This document shows positions 33,063 through 42,800 of a stretch of DNA of 64,000 bases, in pieces. The stretch comes from Segatella hominis. GTDB lineage: Bacteria; Bacteroidota; Bacteroidia; Bacteroidales; Bacteroidaceae. Each line of letters begins with the position of its first letter. The first letter of the stretch is position 1. The position numbers were made by a program, and so were the translations under genes. The DNA is taken from positions 3,227,001 through 3,291,000 of the forward strand of contig NZ_CP137559.1 of the NCBI RefSeq assembly GCF_019249725.2. Direction: 5' to 3'. The notes under the pieces are model-generated. The model did not search any database, was not told the DNA's origin, and saw nothing but the letters and a program-made list of their open reading frames with translations.

Positions 33063-34760
33063 TTACCATACATACTCTTCTGAGTCGCCTTGAGGAGTTG
33101 TTACCATCGGGTTCTGAGTACAATCGGCATTGTATGCACCCTCACTCTCTACAATCATCAAGGTCATCCATTGTGGCACACCAGTTGTGTTCCAACGAGA
33201 TTCCTCGCAGTGGTTAGTACCGGCATAGCTGCGAATCACACTCTTGCCAAAGCGCTTGATGTCGAGAGTAGCGAAGCCCTCGCCCCAAAGCTCTACACGA
33301 CGCTGCCACCAAATCTCATTCTGGAAGCCGGAGTTACTGCTGTTGCCATACTTATCGTTGACGTGCTTGCCATATACGAATTGTGGGTCACGTGCCTTGG
33401 CAAAAGCCTCAAGCAACTGCTTGCCACGAGCTTCGTCCTGCATACCTGCAGCCTCTGCCTCGATGAGCTTCATTTCCTCAACACGCATCAATGGAACAGA
33501 CTGGAGGAAGCCCTTAAACTGATTGTTGTGTCCCTCTACGCCATTGGCTGTACGGAACTTCAAGCTCAGACCACCTGTTCCTGGCCACTTGGCCATTTCG
33601 GCAGAATACTCAAGCCATGTAGGATAGTCAGAATATTCCTTCAACTTATTCTCGAGTTCCGTACCTTCCATGTCGTTGGTAGAGAAGTCAACAAAGCACT
33701 TCTTGCGACAGTCGGTAGCAGGAATGGTCTCATAGAGGTGACGGTCTATCAACTTGGCATCACCATAGTTGGCAGCATAGCCACAGGCAGAGACATCCTT
33801 GTCTGGGTTGATCTCAAGCGACATCTGAGATCCCCAAGAAGTATCAGCATCGTTGAATTTGATACATGGGTCAGTGTCCTTGTAAGTCACACAGAACATC
33901 CATGCCTCGTTAGGAGTGTTGAAACCTGTCTCACGATCGGTATATTCTGCAGAAGACATCACAGAATATCCTGCTTGTGCCTTTTTGGCATATTCTTCTG
34001 CCTTGTCCCATTTGCCCATTACGAGGTAGGCACGTGCCTTCAGACCATAAACGACAGAAACATCAGGAGTAGTCTTGTCCGGACGCTCATAGCCAGCAAG
34101 ATATTCCTCTGCCTTGTCGAGGTCGGAGATGATGAAGTTCCACATCTTCTCGTTGGTAGCACGAGGGTTGTGGTTCATGTCGATGCTCTCGTCATCAGAA
34201 ACGATAGGCACGGTCTCTGCCTCTGGATTCTTGGTATAAGTCTCGTTGGCATACATCTGTGCCATATCCTCATAAAAGAAGGCGCGCATGGCGTATGCGA
34301 TACCCACGCCACTCTTCTGCTCTTCTGTAGGATTGCCTGCACCCATCTTGATGACAGTATTACAGTTCTTGATCCACGCATAATATACAGTCCATGGAAT
34401 TTGACACATCAAATATTGTGGTGTCAACACATCGAAAGTATTGTACCAGACTGTGAAAAATCCTGGTGCAACAGTGGCTGGATAAGCGATATCCTGACCC
34501 ATAAGGTCACGCTGAATCATCTGTGAAGGATAACCGAAATCGTAGTTATTATCACCCAATTTGGAACTAGAGAACATCATTGGGCGACCATTCATATCGG
34601 CTGTTATAGCCGATACGAACTTGTTGAACGAGTTGGGAGCCGAAGCAGCCTGGTCTATGGTTACGGTGCTGCTCTGTGGGTCAATTTCTTCGATACAACT
34701 GGTGAACGAAGTAGCTGCCAATGCAAGAGCAACAAATGTTGTTTTATTTATTTTCATCAT
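33063..34760 (-). CDS. SusD/RagB family outer membrane lipoprotein (susD1)
   Basis: The 565-residue protein starts with a lipoprotein signal ending TSFTSC and has the TPR-like helical pattern of SusD: GIAYAMRAFFYEDMAQMY, then AEEYLAGYERPDK, KARAYLVMGKWDKAEEYAKKA and the C-terminal RRVELWGEGFATLDIKRFG. It should cap the SusC1 barrel and bind substrate at the cell surface. It follows susC1 by 20 bp in one transcript. No glycan specificity can be read from the sequence. Confidence 0.93.
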   Translation of the reverse strand: MMKINKTTFVALALAATSFTSCIEEIDPQSSTVTIDQAASAPNSFNKFVSAITADMNGRPMMFSSSKLGDNNYDFGYPSQMIQRDLMGQDIAYPATVAPGFFTVWYNTFDVLTPQYLMCQIPWTVYYAWIKNCNTVIKMGAGNPTEEQKSGVGIAYAMRAFFYEDMAQMYANETYTKNPEAETVPIVSDDESIDMNHNPRATNEKMWNFIISDLDKAEEYLAGYERPDKTTPDVSVVYGLKARAYLVMGKWDKAEEYAKKAQAGYSVMSSAEYTDRETGFNTPNEAWMFCVTYKDTDPCIKFNDADTSWGSQMSLEINPDKDVSACGYAANYGDAKLIDRHLYETIPATDCRKKCFVDFSTNDMEGTELENKLKEYSDYPTWLEYSAEMAKWPGTGGLSLKFRTANGVEGHNNQFKGFLQSVPLMRVEEMKLIEAEAAGMQDEARGKQLLEAFAKARDPQFVYGKHVNDKYGNSSNSGFQNEIWWQRRVELWGEGFATLDIKRFGKSVIRSYAGTNHCEESRWNTTGVPQWMTLMIVESEGAYNADCTQNPMVTTPQGDSEEYVW

Positions 34761-34780
34761 TGTTTCGTCTTTTAATGTTT

Positions 34781-37700
34781 TTAGAACGTCAATTGAATAC
34801 CACCAGAGATATTACGTGTAGGAGAGTAACTTGTGCCAGTCACACCGTCATAAGAGTAGCGTGGATCCAAGCCCTTGCGAGCTGAGATGAAACCAAGGTT
34901 CTCACCAGAGCAGTAAATGCGAATCTTAGAGAAGTATGGTATCAAGTTCTTTGGGAAGGTGTAACCTACTGTGAATGACTGGAAGTTGAAGTAACTTGCG
35001 TTGGTCAAGAAACGGTCAGATGCCTGACTGTTGTCATCACCATACTGCCAGCGAGGAATGTTGCTGCTGGTATTGTTAGGACTCCATGACTTGATATAGT
35101 CCTTATGAATAGCCACACCACCTGTAGAGTTGGCTGTCAGAGGATTCATCAAACCAGCATACTTCATATCGTACACCTTGCCTCCAATCTGGTAGTCGAA
35201 GCTGAATGTAGCATCAAATCCCTTATAAGAAACAGTGGTGCTAAGACCGCCAGATACCTTTGGCAACAAAGAACCTGTCTCATAGTTGCTGGCCTTGCTG
35301 GCGTCAGTTGTAGTGTAAGACAACTTCTGACCAGGGCGACCTGTTCTTTCACTGTCTGAGATATCCTCGTCTACCCAATAGAGTGCCTCACCCTTTTCGT
35401 TGACGCCAGCATACTTAGGCAGGAAACCATTGTAGAGAGGTCCACCCTCCTTGTACCAATACATGGTGTAGTTCATGTCACTTGTCTGTGAGAAGCCACC
35501 ATATTGGTTCTTTGAAGTAGAGTCAAGCTTCAATATTTCGGTCTTGTTGTGTGCCAAGTTTGCTGTAACTGACCAGTCGAAATCCTTAGTGCGGAAAATG
35601 TGACCTGTCAAGGTCAGCTCAACACCCGTGTTGCGAAGGTCACCCACATTGCTGTAGTAGCCACGAGTACCCTGTGACTCTGGCACACGCAGCCAGAAGA
35701 GCAAGTCGGTGGTCTTCTTGGTATAGAAGTCGAAGCTACCACTCAAGCGACCCTTGAAGAAACTGAACTCTGTACCAATGTTGAAGTTGGTGGTAGTTTC
35801 CCAAGTGATATTCTTGTTACCCAATTGTGCGAAAGATGCAGACATCGTATCTGAAACCTGAGACAAGGTATAGAGGTCGGTGTAAGCCCAGTTGCCGATG
35901 TTATCGTTACCCTGCTGACCGATAGAAGCCTTCAACTTCAACTCGTCTACCCAAGGAGCTTTAAACCAAGCCTCCTTGTTGATCAGCCAAGCAGCGCCTA
36001 CTGACCAGAAGCTACCCCAACGGTTCTCCTTGGCAAAGCGTGAAGAAGCATCACGACGATAAGAGAAAGAGCCGAAGTACTTGTTGTCGTAGTTGTACTG
36101 CGCATTACCGAAGAAACCTTCTACGTTGTATCCTGTTTCATAACCGCTACTATCTTTCTTCTTAGCAAAAGCACTAATCTGCAAGATGTTTGGCGAGAAA
36201 CCGCCCTCAGCCAATGCAGTAAGATAAGTGCTGTTAATCTTGTAGTATTCGTGACCAAGCATTACGGTAATACCATGCTTGCCAAAGTTGTCGAAATAGG
36301 TAAGAGTCTGTACGTGGTTCTGACGCCAGCTTTCTGTAGAAGACTTAGAAAGCGAACCGTTCACACCCGCCTTTGATCCGAAGAATGGATTGGCATAGCC
36401 TGTCGCATTGGTCTGTCCCCAGATAATGGTGCTGGTCAAGTTGGCCTTCAAGAAGTCTGTAATCTGGAAGTCTGCAGTAAATGTACCATTCAACTGATGA
36501 CCCTTGCTCTCACTCTTGTCATAGTTGTTGGAAGCAATAGGGTTGTAGTTGTTGTTGAATGGACGGTTGATACCTAATGTAGAAGAGCCCAAGTCGTACA
36601 AAGGCAAGCCTCTCTCGTCGGTTGGGATATATACGTTGCCATTTTCGTCAATCTGACGGAGATACAATGGATAAATAGGAGCCATGCTGGATGTGAAGCT
36701 CAAGCTGGTACTTAAGTTGGCATCGGCTGCCTGTGTAGAGTTTACAAAGCCAATGTTGGCGCCCAACTTCAACCACTTCTTGATCTGATAGTCGGCCTTC
36801 AATCGAGCAGTGATACGCTCGAAACTTGAGTTCTTGATGATACCCTCATCATTCAAGTAACCTAAGCTGGCATAATAAGAAGAACGGTCAGAACCGCCAC
36901 TTGCGTTTACGTTATATTCCTGACGCAAAGAGTTCTGGAACACAGCATCTGTCCAGTCGTCAGGTGTTACATAGTATGACTTACCGCCGGCACCTGTGAT
37001 AGTGCGGCCTAAAGTTGCATTAGGATTCAACTTGCCGTCCAAACCAATGAGCTGCTCTGTGTCAGGATAACTGTACACATTGTATGCCAACTTGTTCAAC
37101 ATAGCGGAGTTTGCCTTTACATTGGCTGCACTGACATTCAAGCCATCACCATAGTAATATTTGTTGTAATATTCAGAGTACACAGCCTCGTAATACTGAC
37201 CTGGGTCTGTGATAACATCATACTCAGGAACGGCACGAGAGTTGGAACCCCACTTCATGTCGACATTAATCTTTCCTTCAGAATTGTTGGCACCCTTCTT
37301 GGTTGTTACAATGATAACACCAGCAGCACCACGTGCACCATAAAGAGCAGCAGAGGCAGCATCCTTCAATACAGTAACCGACTCGATATCATCGGTAGGG
37401 ATATTAGAAAGACTTGCAGAATAAGGAGCACCATCGACAATTACCAATGGGTCTGTAGCTGCATACATAGAAGCAATACCACGAATGTTGATACTACCCT
37501 GACCTGCACCAGGTTGACCAGAGCTACCGCGCATCTGCAAACCAGAGACAGACCCAACCAAAGCATCAGCTACGTTAGTAGTAACTTTCTTGGAAAGTTC
37601 TTCAGAACCGATAACTGCAGCCGAACCTGTAAAGGCGCTCTTCTTGGCAGTACCGTAAGCAACAACCATTACCTCGTCCAAAGAATGATTGTCTGCATCC

Positions 37701-37975
37701 AGAACAATCTTCATGTTCTTGCCAGCCTTTACTGACTTGCTCTGCATGCCAATATAAGTAATTTCCAGCTTGGCACCAGCTGGAGCGTTCAATGAAAAGT
37801 TACCATCAATATCGGTAACTGTACCAGTGTTTGTACCTGTCACCTTAATGGAAGCACCGATAACAGGGCTGCCATCCTCAGAAGAGGTAACCTTACCAGA
37901 GATTTGACTTTGCGCAAATGCCATGCTCGTACTAACGGCTATGGCTGCGGCTACTGTCATGAGTCTTTTTTCCAT
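34781..37975 (-). CDS. SusC/RagA family TonB-dependent outer membrane transporter (susC1)
   Basis: The 1064-residue protein has a signal peptide (MEKRLMTVAAAIAVSTSMAFA), a carboxypeptidase-regulatory-like domain (about 24-100), the SusC plug motif (SINIRGIASMYAATDPLVIVDG) and an outer membrane beta-barrel ending in an aromatic residue (GGIQLTF). The first 22 codons are nearly identical in DNA to those of susC2, and divergence begins right after GCGCAAA. It is preceded by a canonical promoter (38211-38242) placed inside the predicted invertible segment, so this locus is read as switched ON in this assembly. Confidence 0.95.
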   Translation of the reverse strand: MEKRLMTVAAAIAVSTSMAFAQSQISGKVTSSEDGSPVIGASIKVTGTNTGTVTDIDGNFSLNAPAGAKLEITYIGMQSKSVKAGKNMKIVLDADNHSLDEVMVVAYGTAKKSAFTGSAAVIGSEELSKKVTTNVADALVGSVSGLQMRGSSGQPGAGQGSINIRGIASMYAATDPLVIVDGAPYSASLSNIPTDDIESVTVLKDAASAALYGARGAAGVIIVTTKKGANNSEGKINVDMKWGSNSRAVPEYDVITDPGQYYEAVYSEYYNKYYYGDGLNVSAANVKANSAMLNKLAYNVYSYPDTEQLIGLDGKLNPNATLGRTITGAGGKSYYVTPDDWTDAVFQNSLRQEYNVNASGGSDRSSYYASLGYLNDEGIIKNSSFERITARLKADYQIKKWLKLGANIGFVNSTQAADANLSTSLSFTSSMAPIYPLYLRQIDENGNVYIPTDERGLPLYDLGSSTLGINRPFNNNYNPIASNNYDKSESKGHQLNGTFTADFQITDFLKANLTSTIIWGQTNATGYANPFFGSKAGVNGSLSKSSTESWRQNHVQTLTYFDNFGKHGITVMLGHEYYKINSTYLTALAEGGFSPNILQISAFAKKKDSSGYETGYNVEGFFGNAQYNYDNKYFGSFSYRRDASSRFAKENRWGSFWSVGAAWLINKEAWFKAPWVDELKLKASIGQQGNDNIGNWAYTDLYTLSQVSDTMSASFAQLGNKNITWETTTNFNIGTEFSFFKGRLSGSFDFYTKKTTDLLFWLRVPESQGTRGYYSNVGDLRNTGVELTLTGHIFRTKDFDWSVTANLAHNKTEILKLDSTSKNQYGGFSQTSDMNYTMYWYKEGGPLYNGFLPKYAGVNEKGEALYWVDEDISDSERTGRPGQKLSYTTTDASKASNYETGSLLPKVSGGLSTTVSYKGFDATFSFDYQIGGKVYDMKYAGLMNPLTANSTGGVAIHKDYIKSWSPNNTSSNIPRWQYGDDNSQASDRFLTNASYFNFQSFTVGYTFPKNLIPYFSKIRIYCSGENLGFISARKGLDPRYSYDGVTGTSYSPTRNISGGIQLTF

Positions 37976-38095
37976 AAATCTCTCTCTCTTTTAAAAAATT
38001 AATATATAATGTTATTTCTTTCTCTACATATCACAAGGTACTCTTTATTGGGGAGATACCTAAGAATGCTTTCTCTACCTCTTGTCCCGAGGTGG
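37909..38095 (-). repeat. Inverted repeat IR-L of the susC switch
   Basis: This 187-bp copy covers the first 22 codons of susC1 and 120 bp of leader. Compared with IR-R (39714-39898) it differs by two substitutions and a 2-bp indel in an A/AG run. It starts at CCACCTCGGG (minus sense) and ends at TTTGCGCAAA. It is the proposed recombination arm. Confidence 0.97.
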
Positions 38096-38633
38096 AAGAG
38101 TTATACCTTATTATATATACGCCTGTCTCAAATCCCTTTTTCCAAGAGTTTAAAACTCTCCTTATGGTAAGAGAACTTAGCAAAATTTTAAAAATATTTT
38201 TAATCGGTTGCAAAAATACATAATATTTAGCTTTTCTCCAAATATTTTTTGTAAAAAGTTGCATTTTACTTGCATTTTGTTACAAAAAGACTATTTTTGT
38301 GTCTTATTTTCTTGCTTTTATAAGTAAAATATTACTTTTTAAAGGAAATTACTGTTTGTTCAACCAATCCCTTTATGAGATTCACATTTATCATTTTTGC
38401 CTTAGGATGCCGTTTTTATCTTAAAAGGGCAGTTTATTGCCTTTATTGACGCACTTCTTTCCATAATCCATTCTTTTTTTTCTTAAAAAGTAATAATCAG
38501 CGGATTACAAAAATAAAATCACATTTTCCTAAGGAGTTTCTCCCTTCTTGTAGCAGCTCCCCAAAGTGGAACACGAAAAATCCAGAGTATGGTGCACTTG
38601 GTGAAGGGAGAAATCGAGTATAGGCTCTGCTTT
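38096..38633. other. AT-rich left half of the invertible segment, no gene
   Basis: It holds the susC1 promoter, a leader with small hairpins (AGAGTTT/AAACTCT at 38145-38159), an 11-bp inverted repeat TTTCTCCCTTC (38537-38547)/GAAGGGAGAAA (38603-38613) just after the recombinase stop that could terminate it, and a TCACATTTTCCTAAGGA word at 38519 shared with the iterons at 46247-46334. Confidence 0.6.
38211..38242 (-). promoter_or_regulatory. Switchable promoter facing susC1
   Basis: Minus strand TTTG (38239-38242), 20 bp, TATTTTTG (38211-38218): exact consensus and spacing. The predicted transcript starts near 38204 and has a leader of about 230 nt. It lies outside the repeat, within the invertible segment, so inversion re-aims it at susC2. 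Confidence 0.82.
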
Positions 38634-39602
38634 TTATATTCCTATATCTTGCATCAATGATTGGTTGGCAGAAGCCAGATTGGAATCAAAAAGACTTTTT
38701 ATATAAACGAAGGTGGTGGAAGTCTTGGTATGTCCTAATGCCTTTCCGATTAATCCAATATCCATGTTATGCTGATAGGCGATACTCGCCCACGAGTGTC
38801 GAACCACATAAGAGGAAAGAGGGATAGATGAAGAAATCTTTTTGGAAAGAACATGCAACGAGTAGTTGTATTGGCGCAACCGACGAAGATATTCACGATG
38901 AAGCAAGTCAGGGGATTGAGTCGTTAACAATGGGAAAACATAGATGGAGTCAGAAGAACTATATCGTGAGATAATAGCTTGCATAGCTGGGACGAGGGCA
39001 ATACTGATAGGCTGACCAGTCTTATGTCGAGCATATCGGATGACGTTATCTTTCATCTGGCTTTTCTTTAAGTAAGCAATATCAACAAAAGGCATCCCCA
39101 TTGCATAAAAACTAAAAATAAAGATATCTCGAGACATCGCCAAGGTAGAACCCTCTTCCAAGTCCAAATCATGGAGTTTGCGGATTTCACTTTCGGTAAT
39201 ACTTCGTTTGGCAGTCTTCGTTCTTCCTGTGAAAGCTTTTGTAAAAGGACACACATCATCATTCGAAGAATATTCCTCTGCCCACCGATTGTACATTGCT
39301 CGTAAGGATCGAAGATAAGCTGAAATCGTATTGAGGCAAATACCCTTGTCACTTAGCCATCGCTGATAAAGCTCTACCTCTTGACTATCCATCTCAGAGA
39401 AAGTCCAGTCTTCACGTTGCAAGAACTTTGTCCAAGAGCGAGCCGCAGTCAAATAATTACTCGCAGTCTTGAACTTCTCCTCTTTCTTCAGCATTTCCAC
39501 TTGGGAATGTACTATTTTCCATCCTAATACTTTTTTCTCCTTTTTCGTTGCAGCTTGTTTCTTGCCCTTACCAAGACTAAATTCAAATTTGAAATACATC
39601 AT
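38634..39602 (-). CDS. Tyrosine recombinase (putative DNA invertase of the susC switch)
   Basis: The 322-residue protein has a core-binding SAM-like domain (about 35-125) and a catalytic domain with K194 (RHKTG), R268-H269 in SSYVVRHSWAS, H291 in ALGHTKTSTT and nucleophile Y300 (TTFVYIKS). The SYVxRHSW form is typical of Bacteroidota invertases. In relatives I recall FYTRGMSFVD; here the segment is FYAMGMPFVD, with Met168 at that Arg. The gene lies between inverted repeats of the two susC loci and reads towards susC1, which fits a role in inverting the segment that carries it. Confidence 0.92.
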   Translation of the reverse strand: MMYFKFEFSLGKGKKQAATKKEKKVLGWKIVHSQVEMLKKEEKFKTASNYLTAARSWTKFLQREDWTFSEMDSQEVELYQRWLSDKGICLNTISAYLRSLRAMYNRWAEEYSSNDDVCPFTKAFTGRTKTAKRSITESEIRKLHDLDLEEGSTLAMSRDIFIFSFYAMGMPFVDIAYLKKSQMKDNVIRYARHKTGQPISIALVPAMQAIISRYSSSDSIYVFPLLTTQSPDLLHREYLRRLRQYNYSLHVLSKKISSSIPLSSYVVRHSWASIAYQHNMDIGLIGKALGHTKTSTTFVYIKSLFDSNLASANQSLMQDIGI

Positions 39603-39713
39603 AATCTTTTATTTTTTATTATTAGACATACGGGGTTATACCCGATTAGTACATAAATACTATAAATATTTGGGACGTTATAGACGGAATCATCCAAAAA
39701 CGCTCCAATTTCA
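39603..39713. other. Right end of the invertible segment, no promoter towards susC2 found
   Basis: Between the recombinase start and IR-R I find no TAnnTTTG on the plus strand. The nearest match is AATATTTG (39665-39672), lacking the leading T and any -33 element. A GGGTTATACCC palindrome lies near 39634-39644. Confidence 0.6.
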
Positions 39714-39898
39714 CCACCTCGGGACAAGAGGTAGAGAAAGCATTCTTAGGTATCTCCCCAGTAAAGAGTACCTTGTGATATGTAGAGAAAGAAATAACAT
39801 TATATATTAATTTTTTAAGAGAGAGAGATTTATGGAAAAAAGACTCATGACAGTAGCCGCAGCCATAGCCGTTAGTACGAGCATGGCGTTTGCGCAAA
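39714..39898 (+). repeat. Inverted repeat IR-R of the susC switch
   Basis: The 185-bp partner of IR-L. It includes the whole proximal leader, the ATG at 39832 and the first 22 codons of susC2. Identity is near complete, then drops sharply after TTTGCGCAAA, which implies ongoing exchange or gene conversion between the two ends. Confidence 0.97.
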
Positions 39899-42800
39899 CT
39901 TCCATCTCGGGTACCGTTGTCTCAAACGATGATGAAGAACCAATTATCGGTGCTTCTATCCGAATTGATGGTACAAAGACTGGTACTGTTACCGACATTA
40001 ACGGTAACTTCTCCTTGATTGTTCCTAACAAGAACAGCAGTTTGGTTATTAGCTATCTTGGTATGAAGACCGTTACTGTAAAGGCAGTAAATGGTATGAA
40101 AGTTGTTTTGCTTTCAGATTCAAAAAATCTTGATGATGTAGTTGTTACCGCACAGGGATTGAAGCGTCAGAAACGTTCTTTGGGTTACGCCACTCAGGAA
40201 ATTAAATCTTCTGATTTAACTTCTGTTGGTCAGCAAGGACTCAACAACGCCTTGGCTGGTAAAGTTGCTGGTGCCCGTTTCGTTGGTGGCTCTGGTGCAA
40301 AATTCGATGAAGGAAAAATTGTGCTCCGTGGTACAACCTCTCTGTCATCAGACAATGGAACAGCTGCTGGAGCTGCAGCAGGTTCAAGTCCTATTTATGT
40401 AGTAGATGGCGTTATCACAGAGGCTGCCGCTGTCAACATGAATGATGTTGCCAGTGTCAATGTGCTGAAAGGTCCTGCTGCTACTGCGTTGTATGGTGTA
40501 CGTGGTGGCAATGGTGCTGTTATCATTACAACCAATAACGCTAAGGAAGGTGAGGCTCATCAGCAAATTAATATCAGTAATACTCTGACTTGGACTACAG
40601 CTTACAGCCACGCAAAATTGCAGAAAGAATATGGTGGTGGTGCATATGGAGCTGATGGTGAATTGGATGTCTATCATTGGAAAGAAGGTGATCCGGAATC
40701 CTACAAACAACTTGATGGAAAGAAGTATTACGACTACGCAGATGACTGCTCTTGGGGACCTCGTTTTGATTCTAATATCAAGTATCTGCCTGCTATTGCA
40801 TGGGATGAAACAAGTCCATATTTTGGTCAGGAAGATACTTGGACAAGTCTTCTTGATATGAATGATTTGTTCCAGACTGGTGTTGCAGACAACACCAATG
40901 TATCTTTTGAACGTTCTGGTAAAGACTTCTCTTCACGCATTTCGTTGTCTAACATGAACATAAATGGCGTAAATCCTAACAGTGGTGCTATTCGTAGATA
41001 TGCCAATATCAAGACTGCTTTCACACCATTGAAGAACTTACGTGTTTCTTTCGATTATAAATATACTTATAAGAAGAATCATAATGCTGCAACTGAAGGT
41101 TATGGTACCGAAAGTAACAACCCATACTCAGACCTTCTTCAGTGGGGACAAACCAATGTAAACTTGAAGCAGTATAAGAATTATACTCGTCCAGACGGCT
41201 CTTTCCGTACTTGGAATATAAAAGATTATAATGATTTTACTCCAGCATTCCACGATAGTCCGTATGCAGTGTACAATGAAATAAACAACACGAACACAAG
41301 GGAATTCCATGTACTTGCTGGTGATATCGAGTATTCTTTGCCATACAACATCAAAGTAGGTTTCAAGACGACAGCCAACCTTTATAATTTCTATCAGCTC
41401 TATAATCGTGCTGGTTTGACAGGACAAACTGATATTCATAAGCAGTGGCAGCGCAAGTCATACGATGTTTATAATCAGGGGCGCATCACTTGGGATGACA
41501 AGTTTGTCAATGATCGTTTGTCTGCTCAGGCTGCCATCTTCATCGAAAACCGCAACTACCACTATGAGGGTATGGATGTATTCACTCGCGACGGCTTGTT
41601 GTTACCAGGTTTATTCCGTACAACTAATTCATATGGTCTGTCTGGTGGTGATGATGCTTCTACTGATGCAACAACCAATGAAGTTGGCGATTATGACAAG
41701 GCTTATACAAGACGAGAAAAGGCACAGAGCCTCTTCGGTACTGTAACTTTGGGTTGGGATGACACTTACTTTGTAGATGCATCTCTTCGTAACGATTGGA
41801 ACTCAACACTTCCTACAGATAACAATAGCTATCTTTATGGTGGTCTTTCTGTTGCAGCTGTAGCCAGCAACTGGTTTAAGCAGGCAAAATGGCTTGACTA
41901 CTGGAAACTTCGTGCATCATTTGCTCAAGTAGGTTCTGCTTTGACACCATATCGTTTGTCTACAGTTTACAACTTTGGATATCGTTATGGTTCTACAGCT
42001 TCTATGTATGGTAATCCACAGTTGATTGATAAAAATATCAAGCCAACCATCACAACATCTTATGAGATTGGTACGGAATTCAGCGTCTTGGGTAACCGCT
42101 TGTGGGGTGATATCAACTACTATAGCCGTGACACCAAAAACCAGATTATCAGTACTACAGTAGGTCCTGCTTCTGGTTATTCTTCTCGATTGATGAATGC
42201 AGGTTTGATTCGCAACCGTGGTTATGAAATATCTCTGGGTGGTAAGCCTATCAAGACTAAAAATTATGAATGGACTATCGAGGCCAACATTGCTCATAAT
42301 GAGAACAAATTGGTAGAATTGGCTCCTGGTATGACAAGATACACTCTCGATGGTATGTCTTTCTACTCTTATCTGTATAGCTATGCAGAGGTTGGCAAAC
42401 CAATGGGTGCCCTCTATGTAACACGTAGCTGGCAGACCAATGAGAATGGCGATATTATCTTGAAGAAGAATAAAGCAGGCAACTTGATGCCTCAGATAGA
42501 TAAAACTACAGAGAAGTATATTGGCAATATGCAGCCTAAGCTTACTGGTGGTTTCTCTACTGCCGTACGTGTATATGACTTTACATTGCGTGCATCTTGC
42601 GATTTCCGTGTAGGTGGTAAGTTCGCTTCTGTCACCAACATGTGGTTGGAAGGTTCTGGTCTCGGTTCTACAACAGCTGGTACCAACGACCGTGGTGGTG
42701 AGATTCGTGGTGACATCTCTGAGAATGGTGGTGTAAGAGTGGATGGTGTTGTTGCCAATGAAGATGGTACATATAGCCCTGCAACCACATACGTAGAAGC

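Larger units (their letters stand above)
37909..39898. mobile_element. Predicted invertible promoter segment between two susC genes
   Basis: Two inverted 185-187 bp repeats bracket 38096-39713 (1618 bp), which holds a tyrosine recombinase gene and a single outward promoter facing susC1. Recombination anywhere within the repeats would restore both susC reading frames exactly and move the promoter to susC2. Tyrosine-recombinase-driven SusC/SusD phase variation is known in Bacteroides fragilis; applying it here is inference from structure. Confidence 0.85.

Noticed and set aside
33090..34526. 478-codon plus-strand open frame
   Set aside because: Entirely antisense to susD1; no domain, no promoter.
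39665..39672. AATATTTG as a promoter for susC2
   Set aside because: It lacks the leading T of TAnnTTTG and has no TTTG 19-21 bp upstream, so it is not credible next to the exact promoter on the other side.
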